This document shows positions 22,928-34,300 of a DNA stretch of 64,000 nt, in pieces. Numbering within the stretch: position 1 is the first letter of the stretch; each line of letters begins with the position of its first letter. The notes beneath the pieces are model-generated. The model made no database searches, was not told where the DNA came from, and worked only from the letters and a program-made list of their open reading frames with translations. Location: positions 1 through 64,000 of the forward strand of contig JAOHDU010000002.1 of NCBI GenBank assembly GCA_028096805.1, read 5' to 3'. The position numbers were made by a program, and so were the translations under genes. The stretch comes from Pontimonas sp. (GTDB lineage Bacteria > Actinomycetota > Actinomycetes > Actinomycetales > Microbacteriaceae).

Positions 22928-23238
22928 GCATCTGGCTGGGGGTGATTCTGGCGGCACTTGTCGTGTGGGCTCTGAAAAACCTGGGGTACCTCATCCCACA
23001 GCGTCTTGTGCAAGGGGCGCTAATCACCCGGATGGCGGCCCTCACTACGGTGGCACTGTTGGCGTCGCTGGTGGTTGCTCAAGCAATCCAGAATGATTCG
23101 GCACTGGTGATTGACGCCCGGGTCCCGGCAGTCGCGGTGGCGGGAGTTCTGCTCGCCATCAAGGCGCCGTTTTGGGTGGTGTTGGTCTCAGCTGGCGTTG
23201 TTGCCGCGGGGCTGCGTTTCTTCGGCATCCTCCCCTGA
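22924..23238 (+). CDS. azlD: AzlD family protein (branched-chain amino acid export, small subunit)
   Basis: 104 aa small membrane protein overlapping the end of azlC by 4 bp. Confidence 0.88.
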   Translation: MSIWLGVILAALVVWALKNLGYLIPQRLVQGALITRMAALTTVALLASLVVAQAIQNDSALVIDARVPAVAVAGVLLAIKAPFWVVLVSAGVVAAGLRFFGILP

Positions 23239-23802
23239 ACCCTCGTAGTGATCCACCCCTGGCAGCCAGGAGAGCCCGGGGGTTCCCCAGTCGTGAGCGG
23301 CAATCTCCGATTTAGCCTGCCGTCTTCGGCGAAGGCTCAAGCGGTCGGAATACAGGATTCCTTGCAGGTGGTCCCACTCGTGTTGAAAGATTCGTGCCAG
23401 CCACCCTTCCGCGGTGATCTCGAGCGAATCACCGGACGGAGCGTATCCGCGCAACGTCACCGACGATGCTCGTCTGGTGGCAAACCGCAGGTCGGGAATC
23501 GACAGACACCCCTCTGCGTCGGCTTCATCGTCGAGGCGCCCTCTCGACAAGGCTGACTTGTGGAGCGAAGGATTGATGACCGTGCCCTCGTGAAGAACTC
23601 CGTCCTGGTCCTCCCACTCCCAGACGAAGACCTGGAGCCCCACGCCAATTTGGGGGGCGGCAAGACCAACCCCCGGAGCTGCACGCATGGTGTCCACCAT
23701 GTCGCCGATAAGGGGATTAAGCGCGGGGCCAAAATCACTCACCGGCTGCGCGCGGTTGTGCAGTACAGGATCCCCGGTGATGCGGATCGGGCGAACCGTC
23801 AC
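23188..23802 (-). CDS. def: Peptide deformylase
   Basis: GVGLAAPQIGVG, EGCLSIPDL, QHEWDHLQG; GTG start at 23802 preferred over the longer ORF. Confidence 0.93.
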   Translation of the reverse strand: MTVRPIRITGDPVLHNRAQPVSDFGPALNPLIGDMVDTMRAAPGVGLAAPQIGVGLQVFVWEWEDQDGVLHEGTVINPSLHKSALSRGRLDDEADAEGCLSIPDLRFATRRASSVTLRGYAPSGDSLEITAEGWLARIFQHEWDHLQGILYSDRLSLRRRRQAKSEIAAHDWGTPGLSWLPGVDHYEGSGEDAEETQPRGNNAS

Positions 23803-24854
23803 AGTGTGTCGTGGGCGCGCTCGCCGGGCGGATCCAGGCTCACCCGAGTGACAGGCAGTGCATCCGGATGGTTGCGTTGAATCCATGTCACCATGTGTTC
23901 GCGCACCTCGCACCGCAGATCCCACTGTTTATTGGAGTCTTCTGCGGAGATGAGGAACCTCACCTGCACGTAGCCACCGGTTGCCTCGGTGACTAACACG
24001 TTCGAAACGCGGCCGTCGAAAAGTGGATTGTCCTTCAGGAATGCCTCGAACTCCGCCCGCAGCGCATCGAGTGGCACTCGCCAATCCAGGTCCAGGAAGA
24101 CCGTGCCGAGCAGTTTGGGGGACTTCCTCGTCCACATCTCGAAAGCGTTACCCGTGAAGTAGGTGGAGGGAACAATGAGTCGTCGCTCGTCCCAAATGTA
24201 AACCACCACGTAGGAGAGAGTGATTTCTCCGATAGTGCCCCACTCGCCCTTCACAACAACCACATCTCCGACCCGGATGGCGTTACTAAAAGCGAGTTGG
24301 ACGCCGGCAAAGAGGTTGCCCAGGACAGACTGGGCTGCCAGGCCGCCGATGACGCTCAGCACACCGGCCGATGCCAGCAGACCCGCACCCAACGCCTGCA
24401 CCTGGGGAAAGCTGAAGAGTGCTGCGCCAACAGCAAGAATCCCGATGATGGCGTTGGCGAGTCGGCGAAGAATTCGCAGCTGGGTGATGATGCGCCTAGT
24501 TTCCGCATCACTCTGATCGCTCGACTCAAACTTGTCGACAAACTGGCTGAAAGCAAAGTTCACGGTGGCCTGCACCAGGAAACCGAGCGACAGGATGACA
24601 AGGATGACAAACATTTGCCGGGTGATATCCCACCACTGTTCCGGGGAGACTTCGACTACCTGAAAACTGATGTTCAACGCCAGTGTCACCACGAAGAAAC
24701 GCAAGCGCGGGCGAATGGCGCGATAGCCTTCAGCGAGCCAGGACAGACGTTTTCCGGCAATCCTGACAAAGAGCCAGACACCAAAAAGCACAGCAAGTGC
24801 AACACCCAGCGTTGTGGCAGCGGAAATCGCCAGCGATGTCCAGACGTCCATCAT
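23799..24854 (-). CDS. Mechanosensitive ion channel family protein (MscS-type)
   Basis: LLASAGVLSVIGGLAAQSVLGNLFAGVQLAFSNAIRVGDVVVVKGEWGTIGEITLSYVVV. Confidence 0.92.
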   Translation of the reverse strand: MMDVWTSLAISAATTLGVALAVLFGVWLFVRIAGKRLSWLAEGYRAIRPRLRFFVVTLALNISFQVVEVSPEQWWDITRQMFVILVILSLGFLVQATVNFAFSQFVDKFESSDQSDAETRRIITQLRILRRLANAIIGILAVGAALFSFPQVQALGAGLLASAGVLSVIGGLAAQSVLGNLFAGVQLAFSNAIRVGDVVVVKGEWGTIGEITLSYVVVYIWDERRLIVPSTYFTGNAFEMWTRKSPKLLGTVFLDLDWRVPLDALRAEFEAFLKDNPLFDGRVSNVLVTEATGGYVQVRFLISAEDSNKQWDLRCEVREHMVTWIQRNHPDALPVTRVSLDPPGERAHDTL

Positions 24855-25067
24855 GTGGCACTCACCTTCCGGGGGATCACTCAAAGTCTAAGGCGGATAC
24901 CTACGTGCTGCTAGCGCCCCCGTGGCCTCGGTTCGAAACCACCGTGGTCACAAAACGAATCGTCCGCTGCCACCGCAGGGCTTGGAGTAATCAGAAAAGC
25001 TGGCTAAAGTACAGGCATCAGCACGGTCGCTGAGAAAGCTCCAGCGGCCCCAGGCGAAAGAGCGACG

Positions 25068-26798
25068 ATGACTTCTCGACCATGGTTGGCCCATTACCCC
25101 ACTGATGTGGCGCCGGAACTAGCGCCTACCTCTCTCGCCCACATCCCGGACCTTGTCCGCTCTGCGAGCGCGACGTATTCCGGCACCATTGCCTTCACCC
25201 AGTGCATGCCCAATGGCATGAACGGTTCGCTCACCTACGACCGGGTTGATTCTCTCTCAGACAATTTTGCCGCCTACCTTCGAGAGACCCTAGGCCTGCA
25301 GCAGGGCGATCGGGTGGCGGTCCAGATGCCCAACAGCTTGAGCTACGCGGTGGTGGCCTTTGGGGTTTTTAAGGCCGGTTGTGTGCTGGTCAACACCAAC
25401 CCGCTCTACACCGCCCCGGAGATGGTTCATCAATTCTCGGATTCTGGAGCCAAAGTACTGGTCGTCAGCGATATGTTCGCCGACCGACTGCCTGAAGTCT
25501 TAGACAAGACCGATATCACCACCGTTGTCACGGTGAAGATTTCCGAATTCTTCCCACCCCTGATCTCGCGGGTAATCAGGATGGTGCAGAAATGGTGGAA
25601 TAAGTCCCTGCCCACCATCGAGGTTGCCCACACGGGCTTTCAGGAGGCTCTTGCGGCCGGCCGCGCATCGCAAAAGGCTGAGAGGCTTGAGGCCTACCTC
25701 GAGGGCATCGCGGCTGATTCCATGGCAGCCCTGCAGTACACCGGGGGAACAACGGGCGTGTCCAAGGGAGCGGTGTTAACCCACGGCAACCTGGTGTCCA
25801 ACACCCTGCAGATGATTTCCATGAATGGGGTCTACATTCGCCCGGGTAAAGAAATTGTGGCCACGGCGCTGCCGATGTACCACATCTTCGCTTTCACCGT
25901 GAATCTGCTGGGTTTTTACCACTCGGGAGCTCGGAACATCCTCGTTCCTACCCCGCGCCCACCGAGCAACCTGAAGCGTGTTTTCGAGAATTACAAGATC
26001 ACGTGGACCACAGGCGTCAATACCCTTTTCAACGCGCTGCTCAATGAGCGGTGGTTTACCGACAGCCCGCCCAAGCACTTGGTGGCCTCCGCAGCAGGGG
26101 GGATGGCGTTGCACGAGTCCGTGGCAGCCCGCTGGCGGGAGGTGACGGGTACTCCCATCGTTGAGGGTTACGGTTTGACCGAGTCGTCACCGGTGTTGAC
26201 CTTCAACCCGCTGGGAGGCCTCGGTAAAGACGGCAGTATCGGGATTCCGGTGCCCTCCACCGACGTGAAATGTGTGGATGAGAACGGTAAAGAGGTGGCC
26301 GACGGCGAAGCCGGGGAGCTGGTCGCCAAAGGACCTCAGATTATGCAGGGCTATTGGCAGCGCCCGGACGAGACTGCCGCGAGTTTGAAGGATGGTTGGT
26401 TGCACACGGGCGATATTGCCCAGCGCGACTCTGACGGGTACTTCACCATCGTCGACCGCAAGAAAGACATGATCCTCGTCAGTGGCTTCAACGTCTACCC
26501 CAATGAAGTGGAAGAACAGATAGCCGCGTTTCCTGGCGTCATCGAGGTGGGAGTTGTGGGATTGCCCCACCCCACGTCCGGAGAAAGCGTCAACGCGTTT
26601 GTGGTGGTCGATTCGAGCGCGCCGAGTGCCGAGGACATCATCGCTCACGCGAGGGAAAGCCTCGCTGCGTACAAGATTCCCTCCAATGTGACGTTTGTCG
26701 AGGAGCTACCGAAGAGCCCCATCGGGAAAATTCTCCGGCGTGAGTTGAGAGACCAACAACCTGCGGCGTCAGGTTCCAACCCAGGGGGTAGCGCATGA
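25068..26798 (+). CDS. fadD: Long-chain-fatty-acid--CoA ligase / AMP-binding protein
   Basis: LQYTGGTTGVSKGAVLTHGNL, GYGLTESSPV, GWLHTGDIAQRDSDGYFTIVDRKKDMILVSGFNVYPNEVE. Confidence 0.92.
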   Translation: MTSRPWLAHYPTDVAPELAPTSLAHIPDLVRSASATYSGTIAFTQCMPNGMNGSLTYDRVDSLSDNFAAYLRETLGLQQGDRVAVQMPNSLSYAVVAFGVFKAGCVLVNTNPLYTAPEMVHQFSDSGAKVLVVSDMFADRLPEVLDKTDITTVVTVKISEFFPPLISRVIRMVQKWWNKSLPTIEVAHTGFQEALAAGRASQKAERLEAYLEGIAADSMAALQYTGGTTGVSKGAVLTHGNLVSNTLQMISMNGVYIRPGKEIVATALPMYHIFAFTVNLLGFYHSGARNILVPTPRPPSNLKRVFENYKITWTTGVNTLFNALLNERWFTDSPPKHLVASAAGGMALHESVAARWREVTGTPIVEGYGLTESSPVLTFNPLGGLGKDGSIGIPVPSTDVKCVDENGKEVADGEAGELVAKGPQIMQGYWQRPDETAASLKDGWLHTGDIAQRDSDGYFTIVDRKKDMILVSGFNVYPNEVEEQIAAFPGVIEVGVVGLPHPTSGESVNAFVVVDSSAPSAEDIIAHARESLAAYKIPSNVTFVEELPKSPIGKILRRELRDQQPAASGSNPGGSA

Positions 26799-27760
26799 TT
26801 GAGTCCGTGATTCTTGCCGCGGAGGCGGTCAACGAGCCCACCGTGGTGACCCCTTTTGAGGAAGCGCTACTCGGCGGACTGGTGTTTGTCATCATGTTTG
26901 GACTGGGCGCGGGGCTCACCCCGAGAGATTTCCGTCTCGCCATCAAACGTCCCTGGGGCTTGATCATTGGCTGGGTCACCCAGTTCGGATTTATGCCTCT
27001 GATTTCTTACCTTCTGGTGGTGCTGCTCCTCTTCCAGTTCTTCCCGGTGGACGATGTCGCCCTTATTGCTCTGGGCGCCCTGCTCATGGGGAGTGTCCCG
27101 GCGGGAACGACGTCCAATATCTTCACTTACTTCTCCAAGGGAAACCTCGCTCTGAGCGTCATCATGACCGCGAACTCCACACTGTGGGCGATCATTATGA
27201 CGCCGTTGGTGATCTGGATTTACGGTCGCGCACTATTCCCACCCGGCTCTGACGTTGAAATCCCCACCCGAAACATCATCCTGACGCTGACTATCCTGCT
27301 GATCCCTGTTGTGTTGGGAATGATCATCCGTCGCTTTAGCGCCAACACCGGGGCGATCCTCGAGCTCATGGGCGGTTTCTTTGGGCTGTTCTTCATCGTG
27401 TTCCTGATGGCCACCTGGGTCCCTCGCAACTGGGAGCTGTTGACCAGCACCAACTGGCAGACCTACCTGGTTGCCGTGGGCTTGGGGCTGTTTGGCATCA
27501 CCATCGCGTACTTGTTTGCCAAGGCCATCAGGTTGCACCCGATGAATGCTCGAACGGTGGCGTTGGAAACGGGGATCCAGAATGGCCCGCTCGCGATTGC
27601 CATCATCATGGTGACGTTCCGGGGCAACCCGGGGATTGATCAAATCCTGCTGATCCCCGCGCTGTACTCGCTGTTCATCGTGATTGTGTCCACGTTTGTG
27701 ACCTTCTTCTTCCGCCGTGCCAATGTGGCGGAGGAGCAGAAGATTCCGAACCTGCTCTAA
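26795..27760 (+). CDS. Bile acid:sodium symporter (BASS) family transporter
   Basis: Multi-TM protein with GSVPAGTTSNIFTYFSKGNLALSV and ALETGIQNGPLAIAI motifs. Confidence 0.88.
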   Translation: MIESVILAAEAVNEPTVVTPFEEALLGGLVFVIMFGLGAGLTPRDFRLAIKRPWGLIIGWVTQFGFMPLISYLLVVLLLFQFFPVDDVALIALGALLMGSVPAGTTSNIFTYFSKGNLALSVIMTANSTLWAIIMTPLVIWIYGRALFPPGSDVEIPTRNIILTLTILLIPVVLGMIIRRFSANTGAILELMGGFFGLFFIVFLMATWVPRNWELLTSTNWQTYLVAVGLGLFGITIAYLFAKAIRLHPMNARTVALETGIQNGPLAIAIIMVTFRGNPGIDQILLIPALYSLFIVIVSTFVTFFFRRANVAEEQKIPNLL

Positions 27761-27867
27761 GAACAGCGGACGATTATTCGTCGCCGCAAAAGACAAATCC
27801 GTCGTCGAGGAGGCTCACTTTTCACACACAGGGAGATTCACCCGAGCTGCCGCCTCGAATGTGACGG

Positions 27868-28935
27868 CTAAGCCGTGCTCCCGAACGACGCGGTCGTCTT
27901 CGACAGCGAGCTGTCCGTGCCGTAGAGAAAGTGCTTACTCATGTCCGGGGAATAGCGCGAAAGGTATGCGGGTTTGTCCAACCGCTCACTCAATGCACGG
28001 TGGTGAATGACCCCTGCTCCGCAGCACAAACCAATGACCTTGGTGCCTAGCGAGTGCGCGTACTCACCGAACTCCGCGGTCTCGTAACGATTCGAGTTTT
28101 GTGCTTCGAGCGCATCGGGGAAGGTCCGGTCTCCGGGCAGTTGTGCGGTGTTTCCTGCGTCCGGCAGGTTGAAGATGGTGTTGTGCTCCTCGGTCGTCCG
28201 ATACGCAGAGGGCATTGCGCACACGGGGTGATCCCCGACGGCGTCGACAATGTCCTTCAAGATAGGCCGTATGGTGTTGGGCCCCTGGAAGCAGTTGGTT
28301 CCCACGACGGTGGCGCCATCAGCAGCGAGCTGCTTCGCCGCCTGCGCGGGGGAAACACCGTCGCGGAGCTCACCGGTGGCGAAAACTGCCACATTCACGA
28401 TGCTCGGAAGCCCGGCCGCGTTGATTTCCTCGAGTGCGATTTTGGCTTCTTCATAGAAGTACATGGTCTCGGCGAGAATCAGATCAGCACCCTCTTCTTT
28501 GGCCCAGCCGATCATCTCCCGATACATGGCGCGCACCGCGTCTTTGGATGATTCATCCTCCGGGTCAAAAATGTTTGAATTCGAAATATTGCCCGCGACG
28601 AAAACGTCGCGACCGAGTTCTTCGCGTGCTTCGGCCGCTGCTTGCTGGGCAATGCGCATTGCTTCTCGGTTGAGTGGTTCGAGGAGGTGTTCTTCCCCAA
28701 CAATGCGCATCTTTTCCCGGTGCCCGTTATAGGTGAAGGCCAGCGCGATGTCACTGCCTGCCCGAAGAAAATCTTTGGTCACTTGCAGAAGAACTTCGGG
28801 GTGCTCGAGAGCTACCTTCGGCACAAACTCACCGGCGGTGAGGTAGCCCCGACGCTCGACCTCAAAAAGGTAGCCGCCAGAGAGCACTAGTGGTTCTGGC
28901 TGGGCCAGTCTTTCAACGAACGTTTGTGTATTCAT
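27868..28935 (-). CDS. Homocysteine S-methyltransferase (BHMT-like)
   Basis: Hcy-binding motifs: GTNCFQGP, VIGLCCGAGVIHHRAL (tandem Cys zinc ligands), RVLxxG-like N-terminus; RBS before ATG at 28935. Confidence 0.88.
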   Translation of the reverse strand: MNTQTFVERLAQPEPLVLSGGYLFEVERRGYLTAGEFVPKVALEHPEVLLQVTKDFLRAGSDIALAFTYNGHREKMRIVGEEHLLEPLNREAMRIAQQAAAEAREELGRDVFVAGNISNSNIFDPEDESSKDAVRAMYREMIGWAKEEGADLILAETMYFYEEAKIALEEINAAGLPSIVNVAVFATGELRDGVSPAQAAKQLAADGATVVGTNCFQGPNTIRPILKDIVDAVGDHPVCAMPSAYRTTEEHNTIFNLPDAGNTAQLPGDRTFPDALEAQNSNRYETAEFGEYAHSLGTKVIGLCCGAGVIHHRALSERLDKPAYLSRYSPDMSKHFLYGTDSSLSKTTASFGSTA

Positions 28936-29045
28936 AGCAATCTCCTCCAGCAGCCGGCAATGAATCAAATCTATCGGAGGGTGGCCCCCGGGTCGCCAAA
29001 TCGATTTGGTAGCCGGGGTTCAGACCGGACGTTCTGGCGAGATAG

Positions 29046-31271
<2,226 letters not shown>

Positions 31272-31371
31272 GGCTTACCGGGTCTCGGGATGTGAGTGCA
31301 GGGGTTCAGGCCCCGGCTCCTCCGGCTCCTGACTGGTACCCTTGCCACGGCGAAAACCAGCGTTTTCGCGC

Positions 31372-31445
31372 GGGGCGGTAGCTCAGCTGGTTAGAGCAGC
31401 GGACTCATAATCCGTCGGTCACGGGTTCAAGTCCCGTCCGCCCTA
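31372..31445 (+). tRNA. tRNA with CAT anticodon (Met or lysidine-modified Ile2)
   Basis: Cloverleaf: GGGGCGG/CCGCCCT acceptor (G1-U72), loop CTCATAA, T-arm ACGGGTTCAAGTCCCGT; no encoded CCA. Confidence 0.88.
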
Positions 31446-31446
31446 C
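31403..31446 (+). repeat. 44-bp direct repeat copy 1 (3' half of tRNA-CAT; putative attL)
   Basis: ACTCATAATCCGTCGGTCACGGGTTCAAGTCCCGTCCGCCCTAC identical to 32818-32861. Confidence 0.95.
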
Positions 31447-31577
31447 CGGGTCCAGTTGCGATCACCGTCTGCGGTTCAACGCTTATGCGTTAGGTTTCCC
31501 TTTCAGCCCTCGGCTCTCACTTTTCTAGCGGCCCTTCTGCGAATGTTGACTTTTGACAACACATCTGAAATGCTCTG

Positions 31578-32639
31578 GTGCCCATGAGGAATCTGTTTGG
31601 TTTGGCCGTTGTGGCAGTGGTTGTTTTCGTTACGGGTTGTAGCGCTCAAGAAGCGACAGATGTCGGCCCTCCTGCAGAGGTAAAAACTCAGGCAGAGTCC
31701 TCTTTGGAGGACGAAAACCAGGCGGCGTCCGAGGCGGAACCGTGCGACCCTTCTGTTGCTCACCCCAAGGGTGCCTTTGAATTTGCCCCCCAGCTTGATG
31801 ACAGCCTCCCCACGAAGTGGCGAGAGGAGTTTGCTGTGATCCTGGCCAACCTTCAAGAAGTTGCCCCCATTTCGCCGTGCCTTCATGACTTGACGGACAA
31901 TGAGACCGGGGAAAATTCGGCGAAGTCACCTATGAGCATTTATGCCTGGAGTAATACCGTGAGTAACCCGTGGCCTGAGGAGAGGCCCGGGATGGAAGGT
32001 ACCAGCATCTCTGGGAACGGAAGTGACACGTGGATGGTCCTGGAGATGCGTCCAGTCGATTTGGCTGACGGAAACATCTTCCAGTATTCCGTTATTGCCC
32101 ACGAGTACTGGCATGTTTACCAACGAGGAGCCTGGATGGCAGGTTCGCCTCCTCAGGGCAGTGGCTGGCCGGTCTGGATGTGGGAGGGCGGTGCGGGTGT
32201 GGTGGAGAACCTGTTCACCGCTGAGCACTATGGTTCCAGCGGCTTCGACAACAACTTGTCGCCCGTTATCGCGACCGCCCTCAGTAACCCTGCAGATTTT
32301 GAACTCTATGACAGGGATGGCGGCGCTGCTCAAGGCGAGTCAGACATGAACACCACCACATTTATGGTGCTCGCTTTGGCGAAAGAACTCCAGACCACTC
32401 AGGGCCTTACCGAAGAACAAGCCTTCGCCCTCGCGCTGAATCCGCCCGCCAAGCCAGACTCCGAGACCCCCTTCTTGGACGTTTTCGGGGTTAGCCTCGA
32501 CGCTTTCTACACGTCTTTGGCTCAGTACCCGGCCGTCGAAAGCGGTGAGGACTGGTTTGAGGGAACAGTTGTGGAGGCCTCGGTGGTGATGCCAAGCAAG
32601 GACTTGACGCTCACCGCAATTCTTCAGCCAACCGGTTGA
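31578..32639 (+). CDS. Predicted lipoprotein with HExxH (gluzincin-like) metalloprotease motif
   Basis: Lipobox VFVTGC; VIAHEYWHVYQRGAW (HExxH) followed by WMWEGGAGVVENLF. Confidence 0.7.
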   Translation: MPMRNLFGLAVVAVVVFVTGCSAQEATDVGPPAEVKTQAESSLEDENQAASEAEPCDPSVAHPKGAFEFAPQLDDSLPTKWREEFAVILANLQEVAPISPCLHDLTDNETGENSAKSPMSIYAWSNTVSNPWPEERPGMEGTSISGNGSDTWMVLEMRPVDLADGNIFQYSVIAHEYWHVYQRGAWMAGSPPQGSGWPVWMWEGGAGVVENLFTAEHYGSSGFDNNLSPVIATALSNPADFELYDRDGGAAQGESDMNTTTFMVLALAKELQTTQGLTEEQAFALALNPPAKPDSETPFLDVFGVSLDAFYTSLAQYPAVESGEDWFEGTVVEASVVMPSKDLTLTAILQPTG

Positions 32640-32817
32640 ACTCTGAAGTGAGGGAACACCACGGTCCTGGCGTGTGCCCGGGGTCGGAGCGTGTGCACAT
32701 TTAGTGCACATCACCATCTCTCACGCTCCACCACCAGCCACGCCAAACCTCGCCTGTTTACTGGCATCCGCAACGGCAGCTACTGCCCTCTAACACCAGC
32801 TAATACCTAGGCACCGA

Positions 32818-32861
32818 ACTCATAATCCGTCGGTCACGGGTTCAAGTCCCGTCCGCCCTAC
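32818..32861 (+). repeat. 44-bp direct repeat copy 2 (orphan tRNA 3' half; putative attR)
   Basis: Exact 44-bp match to the 3' half of tRNA-CAT at 31372-31445, without a 5' half. Confidence 0.95.
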
Positions 32862-32938
32862 AGAGTTGAAAATTGGCAGTCCGCCGCCGGTGTTGTTGTC
32901 CGTTAGATGACGTTCGCGTTGAGGCGGTGTGATGGACT

Positions 32939-34030
32939 TCAGCGGCCTGCTACCTGAGCAGTCGGGCAGTCAAAGGGGTCCCTCGCGCCAATTCCGACCC
33001 TATTGAGGTAGCGCACAACGATTCCATAGGACTTCATCAGGGTGGTTTCGACATAGACGATTGAATGTTCCCGGCAGTACTGTTTGACCATTCGTGCCGC
33101 TTTGGCGAGTGCAGGTCGAGGCATGTTGGGGAACAAGTGGTGCTCCACCTGGTAATTCAGCCCGCCCATTGCGACATCCATGCCGGGCCCGCCGGTGATG
33201 TTGCGTGATGTCATGACCTGGCGCCGAAGGAAATCAACTTTTTCACCGGCGGGGATAATCGGCATGCCCTTGTGATTTGGGGCGAAGGACCCGCCCATGT
33301 ACACGCCAAAGATGGCCAGTTGCGTGACCAAAAAGACGGTGCCCACTCCCCAGGGCATGAACCAGAAAACAAGCCCAGAAAGAGTGATGTGGCGAGCGAA
33401 CAGCATCGCAATTTCCGAGCCGCGTCTGTCTACTTTTCCTCTCGAAAAAGCACTCTTGAAGCCTTGAATGTGGAGGTTTAGACCCTCCAGGGTAAGCAAG
33501 GGGAAAAACAACCAGCCCTGTCGTTTCACGATGGCGCGTTGCAATCCTGTGGTGGTGGGGGCCTTCTCTTCGTGAAAAACAACGACAGCGCTATCGATGT
33601 CAGGATCTTTGCCGACCGTGTTGGGATTGGCGTGATGACGTGAATGTTTGTTCATCCACCAGGAATAACTGATTCCGACCACAAGGTTGGCGATGATGCG
33701 ACCCCACGTGTCGTTGGCTGTGCCACTGGCAAATACTGCTTTATGAGCCAATTCGTGGGCAAGAAAAGCAAACTGCGTCAGGACAATCGCCAGTAATGGA
33801 GCAAGTGCAACCACCCACCACGAGGTCCCCACCAGCGCCATGGCAGCCACTGTGATGGCTAGCAGTACTGCCAAGATCGAGCTCAGCACCGCGTAATACC
33901 CGGGGCGTCGCTTGAGTAAGCCAGCGTCTCTAACGCGCTGAATCAAGCCTGAATAGTCTGAGGTGTAGGGGTGGGCACCCGGGTCGACCCGGGAGGTGAC
34001 GACGTTTCCTGTTTCAATAACTATCGACAT
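32939..34030 (-). CDS. Membrane fatty acid desaturase (acyl-CoA desaturase-like)
   Basis: Three His boxes: HELAHK, HSRHHANPN, YQVEHHLFPNMPR. Confidence 0.92.
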   Translation of the reverse strand: MSIVIETGNVVTSRVDPGAHPYTSDYSGLIQRVRDAGLLKRRPGYYAVLSSILAVLLAITVAAMALVGTSWWVVALAPLLAIVLTQFAFLAHELAHKAVFASGTANDTWGRIIANLVVGISYSWWMNKHSRHHANPNTVGKDPDIDSAVVVFHEEKAPTTTGLQRAIVKRQGWLFFPLLTLEGLNLHIQGFKSAFSRGKVDRRGSEIAMLFARHITLSGLVFWFMPWGVGTVFLVTQLAIFGVYMGGSFAPNHKGMPIIPAGEKVDFLRRQVMTSRNITGGPGMDVAMGGLNYQVEHHLFPNMPRPALAKAARMVKQYCREHSIVYVETTLMKSYGIVVRYLNRVGIGARDPFDCPTAQVAGR

Positions 34031-34300
34031 GGGTGCTCGTCTCAGGTAAGCGGACTTCCCAGCCTGGAGAGACGTTCACACCGCCTAGATATCCACAGGC
34101 TATCTGGTGAGTCTCTGATTCTTGCGTGCACGTCGCGTGTTGCGCTGTGGGCGCAAGCTTGCAGGCGGCTACCTGCGGCGCCATGGGCAATAGCGGGGCA
34201 CCCTCATCGGCGACATCCCTTCTGTGTGGCGGCAACTGTGAACCAGGTTTTCTGCGCGTCATCGTCTGTTGTTTCGCCCCCGCGCTAACCTAACCGCATC

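Noticed and set aside
32690-32712. Repeated GTGCACAT motifs (gtgtgcacatttagtgcacatc)
   Set aside because: Could be an integrase or regulator site near the putative attR, but too short and isolated to support a call.
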